A stretch of DNA of 64,000 bases from Streptomyces xiamenensis (GTDB lineage: Bacteria > Actinomycetota > Actinomycetes > Streptomycetales > Streptomycetaceae), in contig NZ_CP009922.3 of assembly GCF_000993785.3 (NCBI RefSeq), positions 5,084,001 to 5,148,000 of the forward strand, read 5' to 3'. Shown one piece after another: positions 1-9,130 of this stretch. Position 1 is the stretch's first letter. Every line of letters begins with the position of its first letter. The notes under the pieces were generated by a model. That model ran no database searches, had not been told where the DNA came from, and was given only the letters and a program-made list of their open reading frames with translations. The position numbers and the translations under genes were made by a program.

Positions 1-597
1 GACGAGGAGATGCTGCGCGCGGCCGTGAGCGCCGCCAACACCGCCTCGGGGCTGCTCGGCTGCGGTGAGCCGTCCCTGCCGTTTCCCGAGGACCCGATCC
101 GCCGCCATGACGACGGCGTCCCGGCGGCCCTGCTGGCACCGGACTCCGCGTGCACCGTGCTCCTGCCGGAGCTGCCGCCGGATGCCCCGGACGGCGGTTG
201 GCGCGTCCAGGAGGCCGCCCCTGACCATGGCCCGTTCGGGGTCTGTGCGGTGCCCTTCGGAGCGGGCGACGACACACTGGTGGTCCACGCCTCCTACAGC
301 TCCCGGGCGGAGTCCGAGAACCTGATACGGAACTGGTCGGGGTGGATCGACGAGGAGCAGCCCGACAGGCCGCACGCCCTGCTGTCCGAGCGGTGGCAGC
401 CCCGGGCGGATGACGTGCAGGCGAACGCCTTCACCACCTGTGACGGTGAGTTCGCGTACTTCCAGGCACGTGCCGGGGCGGAGGGGCCCCTGATACTCAC
501 CCGGGAGCAGCTACGGGCGATCGTGACCGCCTTCGCCATCGACCAGGCCGGACGGCGCGGCTGCGAGCCGCCCGTGCTGCCGGCCGCTCAGGAGTAG
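1..597 (+). CDS. Hypothetical protein, 5' end outside the window
   Basis: The frame is open from base 1, so the gene probably begins upstream; 198 residues are visible. An in-frame ATG lies at base 10, but no ribosome binding site can be judged. The visible part has no membrane segment and contains two Cys residues (GLLGCG, TTCDG) typical of a small extracytoplasmic domain. I do not recognise a family. It resembles uncharacterised Streptomyces secreted or lipid-anchored proteins whose N-terminus would be upstream, but that is inference. Its last 10 bases overlap the end of the convergent gene on the other strand. Confidence 0.6.
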   Translation, partial: DEEMLRAAVSAANTASGLLGCGEPSLPFPEDPIRRHDDGVPAALLAPDSACTVLLPELPPDAPDGGWRVQEAAPDHGPFGVCAVPFGAGDDTLVVHASYSSRAESENLIRNWSGWIDEEQPDRPHALLSERWQPRADDVQANAFTTCDGEFAYFQARAGAEGPLILTREQLRAIVTAFAIDQAGRRGCEPPVLPAAQE

Positions 598-1802
598 GTC
601 CAGCTCCACTGCGTCCAGTTCAGGCCGCGCGTGAAGCCGTATCTCAGCAGGGCACGCAGCGGGACCCGCTCGGCTTCGGGGAGCCCGCGCAGCTCCGCCC
701 ACCGCTCCAGCACGCTCAGCAGGTGCTCCCGCCCCTCCAGGACCGGCACGTCGCCGGCCTCGGCGGCGGGGGCACGGCGTGCCAGATCACCGGTGGCCAC
801 CGGCAGGGCGGGCGGATCGGCGACGGCGAGATAGGTTCCCCGGCTGTGTTCACGCACGGCGGCGTCGAACGCGGCGGGGTCCCCGATGGTGCCGTCCTCG
901 AAGAACCGGCCGCGCAGATAGGCGAGTTCCGCGAGGCCGGTGGTCATCTCCGGGAGGACGTCGAAGGCGGCCGCGCCCGGCGGAAGGCCGACACCGGCCA
1001 CCAGCTCACCGCTGCCGGCCACCGTCAGATGGTCCAGATAATGCGCGGCGTAGGCCCGGTGTGCGTCGTGCAGGATGGCGAAGGCCCGCGGGTGGGACGC
1101 GATCCGCTCCACGAGGGTGGGCAGCGCGGCATGCCAGGACTGGAGGGGCGTCCCGTCGTCCGCGTCGACCTCGACCAGGTCGGTACCGATGAGGGGGAAC
1201 AGGGACCGGGCCTCGCCCGTCCGGCCGTCGGCCACGGCCCGCAGCGGCAGCCCGCTCTCCAGCGGATCGGCCAGGTCCGTCACATAGGCGGCCAGCGCCG
1301 TGGCCACATAGGGCTCCAGGCCGTCGGGGACGGCGGGGCCGGGGCCGCCCCAGGACCGCAGGCGCGGGGGCGCGACCGCGCCGACCCCGGGCGCGCCGAG
1401 CACCTCCACGATGTCGTACAGCACGGACGCCATGGCCTCGGTGTGCACGAGGGCCGGACCGTCCTGATCGTCCACGGTCTGGCCCGTGGTGGCGGCCACC
1501 AGGATGGAGCCGAGCAGTTCGGGGCCCGACGGGCCGGCGCAGGTGACCCAGTGCCGGGGCGCCAGCAGTTCGGCCACCGCTCCGGTACCGGTGCCCGTAT
1601 CGGGGCCGGGGTCGAGATGGGCGGTGGCGGCCGGCGGGTCATCGGCGAGCGCGGCGATCTCCTCCGGAACGTCCCAGCAGGCGCGCGTCGGCTCCGCCCG
1701 CCACAGCACCACCCCCATCGGCACCAGCAACGCCAGCGACACCACGGGCCCGAGCCCGCGCCCCACCACGCGACGGAACCCCGCCACCCCCCAAGCAGCC
1801 AT
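588..1802 (-). CDS. Conserved hypothetical protein with one N-terminal membrane segment
   Basis: 404 residues from the ATG at 1802. The frame stays open much further upstream, but that extension is low-complexity Gly/Arg/Ala sequence shadowing the next gene, so the internal ATG is preferred. Residues about 17-34 form one hydrophobic membrane segment after a basic stretch, giving a probable N-in anchor with a large extracytoplasmic domain. The rest is Asp/Glu/Ala-rich and has no motif I recognise. Function is unknown. The gene is convergent with the partial gene at the window edge and lies downstream of another minus-strand hypothetical gene. Confidence 0.6.
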   Translation of the reverse strand: MAAWGVAGFRRVVGRGLGPVVSLALLVPMGVVLWRAEPTRACWDVPEEIAALADDPPAATAHLDPGPDTGTGTGAVAELLAPRHWVTCAGPSGPELLGSILVAATTGQTVDDQDGPALVHTEAMASVLYDIVEVLGAPGVGAVAPPRLRSWGGPGPAVPDGLEPYVATALAAYVTDLADPLESGLPLRAVADGRTGEARSLFPLIGTDLVEVDADDGTPLQSWHAALPTLVERIASHPRAFAILHDAHRAYAAHYLDHLTVAGSGELVAGVGLPPGAAAFDVLPEMTTGLAELAYLRGRFFEDGTIGDPAAFDAAVREHSRGTYLAVADPPALPVATGDLARRAPAAEAGDVPVLEGREHLLSVLERWAELRGLPEAERVPLRALLRYGFTRGLNWTQWSWTYS

Positions 1803-1840
1803 GCCGAGCAGCCTACTGGGGGGTGCCGGGAGGGCCCGGG

Positions 1841-3127
1841 TCAGGCCAGGTTCGCGCGGCGCAGTTCGCTGGTGATCGCGTAGTGGTGGCGGGGGGACAG
1901 CGCCTGAGCCGCCGTCACCAGCAACGGCACCACCACCTCGGGCGAGGACAGTGCCGCCCCCGCCGCCTCCTCCGCCGAGCGGGCCCCCACCAGCGCCGTC
2001 AGCAGGGTGACCGCCTCCTCGGAGCGGCCCGCCCGCCACAACTCCGCCGCGATCACTCCGGCCTCGGCCGCGGGGCGGGCCGCGGCCTGGCGCAGCAGGG
2101 CGGCGCAGTCGCGTTCGCGGCCCGCGCCGGCCAGCGCCTCCGCCACCGCCGCCAGCGGCCCCGGCGGCAGCGACGCCGCCTCCCACAGCAACGTGGCCAC
2201 GTCCGAGGCCAGGCCCATGTGGGCGAGCGCCTCCAGCATGACCGGCAGCCGAGCCGCCGGTCCCCCCACGGCCTCGCTCAGCACGATGTGTGCCGGGCCG
2301 CTGGCCCCCGCCGCACGCAGTTCCGCCAGCCGTGCGGCCATCGCCAGGGCCGCCTGCCGGTCCTCCTCCGTCAGCCGCTGCCGCCGCTCCTGCCGGGACT
2401 CGTGCAGCGCCCCCGCGAACCGCGAGCCGCCCGGTGGCGCCGCCGGTGGCTCCACGGTGTCCCCTGCGGCCGGCGGCGAGGGCACCACCACCTCGTCCTC
2501 CGCCTCGATCCCGGCGAACCGCGCCCCGCGCGGCGGGCGTTTCCTCGCCCTCACCACGGGTGTGCCGGACGTCCCGGGCGCGGCGGTCGCCGGGCGCGGG
2601 GCGGGCAGCGCCGCCAGCCGGGAGAGCAGTTCGGCCTCCCGGGCCCGCGCCCGGTGCTCGTCGTCCCTGGCCCACAGCCGCTGCGCGGCCAGCCGCTCCT
2701 CCTCGCCGCTCTGCCCCACCCGGCGGGCCAGATGCAGCGCGTCGGACAGCTGCGCGGAGCGGCCGGCGGCGGCCCGTCGCGCCGTGTCCGCCGCCGCCAG
2801 CGCCCGTTCCAGCGCGGCCCGGCCGCCGGGCAGCGCGTCCAGCGCGCGCACCGCGCTCTCGTACCGCGCCCGCAGCCGGCCGCCGGTGCGCTCGGCGGTG
2901 TCCGTACCGCTGCGCACCGCCAGATCCTGCAGCAGATCGGCGACCACGTCCCACGGCGGCAGCTCCCGGCCCGCCAGCCAGCCGGCCAACTCCTCAGGAC
3001 AACGTCTGGAGAAGGCCGCGTACCATCCGGCTGCCGGGTCGAGCGCGGCGGTGATCCTCCGCAGCTCGCCGGTGAACGCGGCCAGTCCGGCCGCCGCTTC
3101 CCGCTGGGCCATGGGCGCATCTGCCAT
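1841..3127 (-). CDS. Conserved actinobacterial Ala/Arg-rich hypothetical protein
   Basis: 428 residues from ATG 3127; a second Met five residues later is also possible. The N-terminal third is strongly helical (Ala, Leu, Arg, Glu) and could form coiled coils around residues 60-170. A Pro/Ala linker follows, then another helical domain from about residue 240 with short Leu/Ala repeats that look like helical-hairpin repeats (MLEALAHMGLASDVATLLWEA region, described in parts). I see no signal peptide or catalytic motif. Streptomyces genomes often carry such proteins, sometimes loosely labelled UL36-like. Role unknown. Confidence 0.6.
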   Translation of the reverse strand: MADAPMAQREAAAGLAAFTGELRRITAALDPAAGWYAAFSRRCPEELAGWLAGRELPPWDVVADLLQDLAVRSGTDTAERTGGRLRARYESAVRALDALPGGRAALERALAAADTARRAAAGRSAQLSDALHLARRVGQSGEEERLAAQRLWARDDEHRARAREAELLSRLAALPAPRPATAAPGTSGTPVVRARKRPPRGARFAGIEAEDEVVVPSPPAAGDTVEPPAAPPGGSRFAGALHESRQERRQRLTEEDRQAALAMAARLAELRAAGASGPAHIVLSEAVGGPAARLPVMLEALAHMGLASDVATLLWEAASLPPGPLAAVAEALAGAGRERDCAALLRQAAARPAAEAGVIAAELWRAGRSEEAVTLLTALVGARSAEEAAGAALSSPEVVVPLLVTAAQALSPRHHYAITSELRRANLA

Positions 3128-3273
3128 AGCCGCTACTGAATCCAACCGTGTTACGGATCGTGTTACCGGCGCGCTACGGGAGTTTTTCCGATCGCTCTCT
3201 CCGGTGCACCCCGTGCCCGGAACGTCCCGGTCCGCCGGGCCCCCGTCCGGCCCCCGGCCGGTGCCCGCCGGCC

Positions 3274-5070
3274 TCAGCGGCCCACGGCGTACCCCTGCGC
3301 GCCGCGCGGATTCGCCGCCGCCAGCAGCACCCCGCGCTCCGGATCGCGGCCCACCGCGCACAGCCTGCCCTCCGTCCAGGGCCCGCCCACCGTCACCTCG
3401 TGCCCGCGCCGCCGCAGTTCGGCGATCGTCTCCTCGCCGATCCGCGATTCGACGGTGACGCTGCCCGGCCGGGTGCCGCGCGGATAGAAGGAGCTGGGGA
3501 AGCTGTCCTGGTGCCAGTTGGGCGCGTCCATCGCGCCCTGCAGGTCGAGCCCGCCGCGCACCGCGGGGCGCAGCGCCGCCGCCAGGAAGAAGTGCAGTTG
3601 CCACTGGTCCTGCTGGTCCCCGCCCGGGGTGCCGAACGCCAGCACCGGCTCGCCGTCGCGCAGCGCCAGCGAAGGGCTGAGCGTGGTGCGGGGCCGGCGT
3701 CCCGGCGTCAGCGAGGCGGGCAGCCCCTCCTCCAGCCACGTCATCTGGAGCCGGGTGCCCAGCGGGAAGCCGAGTTCCCCGATCACCGGGCTCGACTGGA
3801 GCCAGCCGCCGCTGGGCGTGGCGCTGATCATGTTGCCCCACCGGTCCACGACATCGACGTGGCAGGTGTCGCCCCGGGTCTCCCCGCTGCGGTCCACGGT
3901 CGGCTCGCCGGAGCCGGCCACCGGCGCGCCACCGGAGCGCTCCGCGCCGGCCAGCGCCGCCGCCGCGATCCGCGGCCTGCGGCCACCGGGAGCCCCCGGC
4001 CGCAGCTCGAACGAGGCGCGCTCGCCGATCAGCTCGCGCCGCCGCGCGTTGTACTCCGCCGACAGCAGCGACTCCAGCGGTACCGCACCGCTGTCCCCGT
4101 ACCACGCCTCCCGGTCGGCCATCGCGAGCTTGCCGCCCTCGATCAGCGTGTGGACATACTCCGGGGTGCCGTACGCCGCCGCGTCGAGCCCGGGGTCCAG
4201 CAGCGCCAACTGCTGGAGCAGCACCGGGCCCTGGGTCCACGGCCCGGCCTTGCACACCGTCCAGCCCTGCCAGTCGTAGCTGACCGGCTCCTCGTACCCG
4301 GCCGACCAGCCGGTCAGATCGTCGCCCGTCAGGACGCCGGCGTGGCGTTCCCCGGAGGAGTCCATCGCGGGCCGGGCGGCGTGCGCGGCGATCGCCTCGC
4401 CGATGAAGCCCTCGCGCCAGATCCGCCGCGCCGCCTCGATCTCCGCCTCCCGGCCGCGGCCCGGTCCCGCCGCCTCCTTCAGCAGCCGGCGCCAGGTGGC
4501 GGCCAGCGCCGGGTTGCGCAGCATGCCGCCCGCCTTCGGCGCGGCGCCGCCGGGCAGGTACAGCTGCGCCGAGGACGTCCACTCCTTCTCGAACAGCTCC
4601 CGCACCGACTCCACGGTCAGGCCGATCCGGTCCACCGCCGGGTGGCCGTCCTCCGCGTAGCCGATGGCGTACGTCAGCACCTGCGCCAGGCTCTTGGTGC
4701 CGTGGTCGCGCAGCAGCGTCAGCCAGGCGTCCACCGCGCCGGGCACGACGGCGGCCAGCGGCCCCGTGCCGGGCACCAGGTCCAGGCCGAGCGCGTCCCG
4801 GTAGTGGCCGATGGTGGCACCGGCGGGCGCCGGACCCTGCCCGCACAGCACCTGTATCCGGCCACCGGCCGGCGCCAGGATGATGGGGACGTCCCCGGCG
4901 GGGCCGTTGAGATGAGGCTCGACGACGTGCAGCACGAAGCCGGCCGCCACGGCGGCGTCGAAGGCGTTGCCGCCGTCTTCCAGGACCGCCATGGCGCACG
5001 AGGAGGCCAGCCAGTGGGTGCTGGAGACCATGCCGAAGGTGCCTTGCAGGGTGGGGCGTGTGGTGACCAT
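3274..5070 (-). CDS. Gamma-glutamyltransferase family protein
   Basis: 598 residues from ATG 5070; the frame extends upstream only into shadow sequence. The fold is the Ntn-hydrolase GGT family, whose members are made as a precursor that self-cleaves before a Thr that then acts as nucleophile. The expected Thr is Thr402 in RGDTCHVDVVDRWGNM, matching the family pattern of Thr, a Ser/His-type position, then D-x-x-GN. NAFDAAVA near residue 40 and the late segment FGTPGGDQQDQWQ also fit. No signal peptide is seen, so it may be cytoplasmic. The exact substrate (glutathione, gamma-glutamyl compounds or another acyl amide) is not determined. Confidence 0.85.
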   Translation of the reverse strand: MVTTRPTLQGTFGMVSSTHWLASSCAMAVLEDGGNAFDAAVAAGFVLHVVEPHLNGPAGDVPIILAPAGGRIQVLCGQGPAPAGATIGHYRDALGLDLVPGTGPLAAVVPGAVDAWLTLLRDHGTKSLAQVLTYAIGYAEDGHPAVDRIGLTVESVRELFEKEWTSSAQLYLPGGAAPKAGGMLRNPALAATWRRLLKEAAGPGRGREAEIEAARRIWREGFIGEAIAAHAARPAMDSSGERHAGVLTGDDLTGWSAGYEEPVSYDWQGWTVCKAGPWTQGPVLLQQLALLDPGLDAAAYGTPEYVHTLIEGGKLAMADREAWYGDSGAVPLESLLSAEYNARRRELIGERASFELRPGAPGGRRPRIAAAALAGAERSGGAPVAGSGEPTVDRSGETRGDTCHVDVVDRWGNMISATPSGGWLQSSPVIGELGFPLGTRLQMTWLEEGLPASLTPGRRPRTTLSPSLALRDGEPVLAFGTPGGDQQDQWQLHFFLAAALRPAVRGGLDLQGAMDAPNWHQDSFPSSFYPRGTRPGSVTVESRIGEETIAELRRRGHEVTVGGPWTEGRLCAVGRDPERGVLLAAANPRGAQGYAVGR

Positions 5071-5126
5071 GCGGCGAAGCGTACGCGCAGGGCCGCGCGG
5101 CACCGGGCGGCCCCGGGGGGCGCGGT

Positions 5127-6149
5127 TCAGCCCAGGGCGGGGATCACGGCCCGGCCGTAGGCGTCGATGACCTCCTCGCGGGCGTCGTGCATGGCGTACA
5201 CCGCGAACTGGTCCACGCCCAGATCGCGCAGCCGCCGCAGCTTCGCCACGTGCGCCTCCACCGGCCCGATCAGACAGAAGCGGTCCACGATCTCGTCGGG
5301 GACGAACGCGGTGTCCGGGTTCCCCGAACGGCCGTGGTGCGCGTAGTCGTAGCCCTGCCGCTCCCTGACGTACGCGGTCAGCTCCTCGGGCACCATCCCG
5401 GAGTGCTCCCCGTAGCGCGCCACCAGGTCCGCGACGTGGTTGCCGACCATGCCGCCGAACCACCGGCACTGCTCGCGGGCGTACTCCAGCGCGGCACCGG
5501 ACGTGTCAGGGGTGACGTACGCCGGGGCCGCCACACAGATCGTCACCGCGTCCGGGTCACGCCCGGCCTCCACCGCCGCCGACTTCACGGCCTTGATCAT
5601 CCACTCGGCCAGAAACGGGTCGGCGAGCTGGAGAATGAACCCGTCGGCCCGTTCACCGGCCAGCTTCAGGGCCTTGGGCCCGTACGCGGCCATCCACACC
5701 GGCAGCCGCGCGGCCGGGCCGCCCCGTACCCACGGCAGCCGCAGCGGCACACCGTCCACCACCGCCTCCCGGCCCTCGGCGAGATCGCGGATCACCGTCA
5801 TCGCCTCGCCCAGCCGGGCCAGGGTGTTCGGGCTGCGCCCCGCCACCCGCATCGCCGAGTCGCCGCGCCCGATGCCGCACACGGTGCGCGGCCCGTACAT
5901 CTCGTTCAGCGTGGCGAAGGTGGAGGCGGTGACCTCCCAGGTGCGGGTGCCCGGGTTGGTGACCATCGGGCCGACGATCAGCCGCTCGGTCTCGGCCAGG
6001 ATCCGGCTGTGGATGACGAACGGCTCCTGCCACAGGACGGCCGAGTCGAAGGTCCAGCCGTGGCGGAAGCCGCGCCGCTCGGCGCGCCGCATGAGGGAGA
6101 CCGTCTCGGTGGCGGGCGGGTCGGTCTGCAGGACGAGTCCGAAGTCCAT
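5127..6149 (-). CDS. LLM-class (F420-type) oxidoreductase, hydantoinase-associated family
   Basis: 340 residues starting MDFGLVLQTDPPA. The bacterial-luciferase-like TIM barrel is recognisable: N-terminal strand DFGLVL, VGPMVTNPGTRTWEVTAS in the middle, GIGRGDSAMR, then the AAYGPKALKLAGERADG segment. The gene starts on the base next to the stop of the dihydropyrimidinase gene and is surely co-transcribed with it. From family knowledge this pairing is typical of the TIGR03842 subgroup, which is predicted to use F420 or flavin and to act alongside pyrimidine or hydantoin breakdown. The substrate is not proven. Confidence 0.85.
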   Translation of the reverse strand: MDFGLVLQTDPPATETVSLMRRAERRGFRHGWTFDSAVLWQEPFVIHSRILAETERLIVGPMVTNPGTRTWEVTASTFATLNEMYGPRTVCGIGRGDSAMRVAGRSPNTLARLGEAMTVIRDLAEGREAVVDGVPLRLPWVRGGPAARLPVWMAAYGPKALKLAGERADGFILQLADPFLAEWMIKAVKSAAVEAGRDPDAVTICVAAPAYVTPDTSGAALEYAREQCRWFGGMVGNHVADLVARYGEHSGMVPEELTAYVRERQGYDYAHHGRSGNPDTAFVPDEIVDRFCLIGPVEAHVAKLRRLRDLGVDQFAVYAMHDAREEVIDAYGRAVIPALG

Positions 6150-7562
6150 TCAGTGCTCCGTGTACTGGCTCAGGCCGCGCGGCTGGAACCGGCCGTGCCC
6201 GGCCCGGCCCGTGAAGCGGCGTTGGTCCACGACGACCGATCCCCGGCAGAGCACGGTCTCGGCCCGGCCGGTGACCCGGCGGCCCTCGTACGCGGAGTAG
6301 TCGACGTTCATGTGGTGGGTGGCGGCCGAGAGCGTCTGGACGGCGGCGGGGTCATAGACGACGAGGTCGGCGTCGGCGCCGGGGGCGAGGGTGCCCTTGC
6401 GTCCGTACAGTCCGAACATCCGGGCCGGCGCGGCGCAGGCGAGATCGATCCAGCGGCGCCGGGTCAGGTGTCCGTCGAGCACGGCCTGGTGGAGCAGGTC
6501 CATGCGGTTCTCCACGCCGGGCAGGCCGTTGGGGATCCGGGAGAAGTCGCCGCGGCCGAGGTCCTTCTGGCCGCTGAAGCAGAACGGGCAGTGGTCCGTG
6601 GACACCACCTGGAGATCGTCGGTGCGCAGCGCGCGCCACAGCGCCGCCTGGTGCTCGCGGGGCCGCAGCGGGGTGCTGCACACGTACTTGGCGCCCTCGA
6701 AGCCGGGTCCGGCGAGCTGATCGGTGCTCAGGAACAGGTACTGCGGGCAGGTCTCGCCGAAGACGGGCAGCCCCAGGTCGCGGGCGCGGGCCAGTTCGGC
6801 GACGGCCTCCCGGGCGGAGACGTGCACCACGTACAGCGGGGCGCCGGCGACCCGGGCCAGCGCGATGGCGCGGTGGGTGGCCTCGGCCTCCAGCAGGGCC
6901 GCGCGCACCTCACCGTGGTGCCGGGGGTCGGTGCGGCCGGCGGCCAGTGCCTGGGCGACGAGGACATCGATGGCGATGCCGTTCTCGGCGTGCGTCATGA
7001 TCAGCGCGCCGTTGCCGGCGGCCTGCTGCATGGCGCGCAGGATCTGGCCGTCGTCGCTGTAGAAGACCCCCGGGTAGGCCATGAAGAGCTTGAACGAGGT
7101 GATGCCCTCGGCGACCAGACGGTCCATCTCCCGGAGGGAGGCGTCGCTCACGTCGGAGAGGATCATGTGGAAGGCGTAGTCGACGGCGCACTGCCCCTCG
7201 GCCTTGGCGAACCAGGTGTCCAGCCCCTCGCGCAGCGCCTGCCCGCGCCCCTGGACGGCGAAGTCGACGATGGTGGTGGTCCCGCCCCAGGCGGCGGCGA
7301 CGGTGCCGGTGGCGAAGGTGTCGGAGGCCGCCGTGCCGCCGAAGGGCAGCTCCATGTGGGTGTGGACGTCGACGCCGCCGGGGATGACGTACTTGCCGGT
7401 GGCGTCGATGACGCGCTCGGCGCTCCAGCTCTCGCCCGCGGCGCTGTCCCGGGTGGCGAGGGCGGCGATCTTCTCGTCCTCGATGAGGACATCGGCCTCG
7501 ATCTCATCGGCGGCGGTGACCACCAGCCCGCCGCGGACGATCGTCCGTCCCACGTGCCTCAC
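6150..7562 (-). CDS. hydA: Dihydropyrimidinase / D-hydantoinase
   Basis: 470 residues from a GTG at 7562, preceded on the minus strand by a GAGGGAAAG-like ribosome site. It belongs to the cyclic amidohydrolase superfamily and hydrolyses 5,6-dihydropyrimidines or hydantoins to N-carbamoyl acids. Visible motifs are the metal-binding GGVDVHTHME (His67, His69), the carboxylated-lysine motif ITSFKLFMAY (Lys158), and MTHAENG and VVSTDHCPF further on. Length is normal for the family. It is first in a two-gene operon with the LLM oxidoreductase. A repeated 9-mer upstream may be its operator. Confidence 0.92.
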   Translation of the reverse strand: MRHVGRTIVRGGLVVTAADEIEADVLIEDEKIAALATRDSAAGESWSAERVIDATGKYVIPGGVDVHTHMELPFGGTAASDTFATGTVAAAWGGTTTIVDFAVQGRGQALREGLDTWFAKAEGQCAVDYAFHMILSDVSDASLREMDRLVAEGITSFKLFMAYPGVFYSDDGQILRAMQQAAGNGALIMTHAENGIAIDVLVAQALAAGRTDPRHHGEVRAALLEAEATHRAIALARVAGAPLYVVHVSAREAVAELARARDLGLPVFGETCPQYLFLSTDQLAGPGFEGAKYVCSTPLRPREHQAALWRALRTDDLQVVSTDHCPFCFSGQKDLGRGDFSRIPNGLPGVENRMDLLHQAVLDGHLTRRRWIDLACAAPARMFGLYGRKGTLAPGADADLVVYDPAAVQTLSAATHHMNVDYSAYEGRRVTGRAETVLCRGSVVVDQRRFTGRAGHGRFQPRGLSQYTEH

Positions 7563-7605
7563 CTTTCCCTCACCGCTGTCGGCATGGAAGGGGACGACCG
7601 TAGAC

Positions 7606-7635
7606 CGATGTCACTGAATGTGGCAACGATGTCAC
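7606..7635 (-). promoter_or_regulatory. Direct repeat of GTGACATCG upstream of hydA
   Basis: On the minus strand GTGACATCG occurs twice, at 7635-7627 and 7614-7606. The copies start 21 bases apart, about two helical turns, and lie 44-73 bases upstream of the hydA GTG. TTGCCA, a possible -35, sits between them. Position and spacing suggest a regulator site; the regulator is unknown. Confidence 0.4.
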
Positions 7636-7856
7636 GTTCCATGAGGGGGTGGGCGTGTTGCCGCCGGCCCGCAGGCGCCGTCGGCTCGGGTGCCGGAAAG
7701 CGAGTCGGCAGGCCGCGGGGCGTGCACACCTCGCGGCGTTGTCGGAGAGGAGCAGGTCGACGGCCGGTCAATCCGCCGCGCTGCGGCGGGCCGGCGGGTG
7801 AGGTGGTGGCAGGTCGCCGATGGCGGTGGCCACCGGCTCCGGGCCTCCGCCGACCG

Positions 7857-7891
7857 GACCCGGCTCCGGCGGGGCGTGCCGGAGCCGGGTC
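7857..7891 (-). terminator. Hairpin terminator after the GH6 gene
   Basis: Perfect 14-bp inverted repeat (7857-7870 with 7878-7891) and a 7-base loop, starting about 15 bases downstream of the cellulase stop codon on the minus strand. There is no clear T-run, as is usual for Streptomyces terminators. Confidence 0.7.
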
Positions 7892-7905
7892 GCCGGCGTG
7901 CGGGA

Positions 7906-8880
7906 TCAGTAGCCGTAGACCATCCGGTAGGCGACCTCCGGCAGGAACTGCCCGGCGGTGGAGCCCGACCCGACGCCGCAGTTGCCGTCGGACTCACCCG
8001 GCGTCTTGATCCACAGGAGCATCTCGGCGCCGCTGCCGCCCTGCTGAGTGGGCGTCCCGATCCTGCGGCCGGCCGGGTTGCACCACTCGCCGTTGGAGCC
8101 GTTGCCGTTGCGGCTGGTGTCCACGACGAACGCCCTGGAGTAGCCGTAGCGCTGGCTCAGGGTCTGGTTGACGCGGCCGGCGTAGGACGCGGCCTCGTCG
8201 GTGCGGTAGAAGTTCGAGACGTTGAGGGAGAAGCCCCTCGCCAGGCTCAGCCCTGAGGAGTTGAGCCGATCGGCCATCGTCGAGGCGTCGATCCAGCCCG
8301 GGTTGCCCCCGTCGAGGTAGACCCAGGCGTTCGGCGCGGCGGAACGGAACTGCGAGAGGGCGTTGATGAGCATGTTCTGCCGCTCGACGATCTGGCCCTG
8401 GGACATACAGCTGTAGTCGCCGAGGGCATCGGGCTCCAGCACGACGACGGCCGGACGGTTGCCTATCCCACCGGCGAAGGCGGAGATCCAGCTCGCGTAC
8501 GCGGACGGGGACGCGGCGCCGCCCCCCGAGTGCCCGCCGCAGGCATCGCGGCCGTACATGTTGTAGGCGACGAGGATCGGCAGTTTGTCGGCCGACTGGG
8601 CCGCGGCGGTGTAGGAGTTGACCGCGGAGCGGATGTCGCCGCTCCAGGAGCCGAACCAGCGGGCCATCGGGGTACGCGCGATGGAGTCCCGGATCGCGGA
8701 GGCCCGTCCGTCACCGGGGTTGGCGGCTGCCCAGGCGGCGGGGCTGGAGTTGGGGTCGACGTAGAAGCCGCTGGTCATCGCGAGCGGATCGGCCGCCGGT
8801 GCCGCCTGCGCGGGCGACGAGGTCAGGAAGAGTGGCAGGGCGAAGAGGGCCGCCACGGCCCCGCGGAGAAGCTTGCGCAC
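7906..8880 (-). CDS. Secreted glycoside hydrolase family 6 (endoglucanase/cellobiohydrolase type)
   Basis: 324 residues from a GTG at 8880. Residues 1-26 form a classic Sec signal peptide (MRKLLRG, hydrophobic core, cleavage near AQA-AP). The mature part is a single GH6 catalytic domain, which cleaves beta-1,4-glucan with inversion. FYVDPNS, VVVLEPDALGDYSC (the LEPD acid motif), YLDGGNPGW, FVVDTSRNG and LLWIKTPGESDG all match the family. There is no carbohydrate-binding module or linker, so it is a minimal catalytic-domain enzyme. CebR-type palindromes stand between it and the divergent LacI-type gene, so control by cellulose breakdown products is likely. Confidence 0.92.
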   Translation of the reverse strand: MRKLLRGAVAALFALPLFLTSSPAQAAPAADPLAMTSGFYVDPNSSPAAWAAANPGDGRASAIRDSIARTPMARWFGSWSGDIRSAVNSYTAAAQSADKLPILVAYNMYGRDACGGHSGGGAASPSAYASWISAFAGGIGNRPAVVVLEPDALGDYSCMSQGQIVERQNMLINALSQFRSAAPNAWVYLDGGNPGWIDASTMADRLNSSGLSLARGFSLNVSNFYRTDEAASYAGRVNQTLSQRYGYSRAFVVDTSRNGNGSNGEWCNPAGRRIGTPTQQGGSGAEMLLWIKTPGESDGNCGVGSGSTAGQFLPEVAYRMVYGY

Positions 8881-8997
8881 GGATGTACCTCACTTCGTGT
8901 GGGCGGGAAGCGCCACGCCGCTCTCGTCCTGAGCGTGTGGTGGCGCCGGGGCTGCGGCATCCGGACCCAAGTGGCGCGCCGGGACGTGCCGCTGGTT

Positions 8998-9013
8998 CTG
9001 GGAGCGCTCCCAG
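8998..9013. promoter_or_regulatory. CebR-like operator, perfect palindrome
   Basis: CTGGGAGCGCTCCCAG is a perfect 16-base palindrome and contains the 14-base sequence TGGGAGCGCTCCCA known as the CebR/CelR box of Streptomyces and related actinomycetes. It lies about 118 bases before the GH6 start. A degenerate copy (AAGAGCGCTCCGAG) follows at 9018-9031. Confidence 0.85.
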
Positions 9014-9130
9014 CTCGAAGAGCGCTCCGAGGTAGCTTCCTCGGTATGGTGTGTGCGCTGTTGAAGACTGTCAAGGGCTGTCACGGGGCTACCCTCGGCG
9101 GGGCTCCGGTGGGAGGCTTGAGGTCGATAA

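Larger units (their letters stand above)
7563..7905. other. Intergenic region: hydA upstream region and GH6 terminator
   Basis: No gene is supported here. The left part holds the upstream region of hydA with two copies of a 9-base element (7606-7614 and 7627-7635). The right end holds a strong hairpin belonging to the GH6 gene (7857-7891). Several open frames cross the region but lack convincing starts and codon bias. Confidence 0.6.

Noticed and set aside
588..2954. A 788-residue open frame on the minus strand
   Set aside because: Its first half is Gly/Arg-rich low-complexity sequence lying over the next gene in another frame; only the part from ATG 1802 looks like protein.
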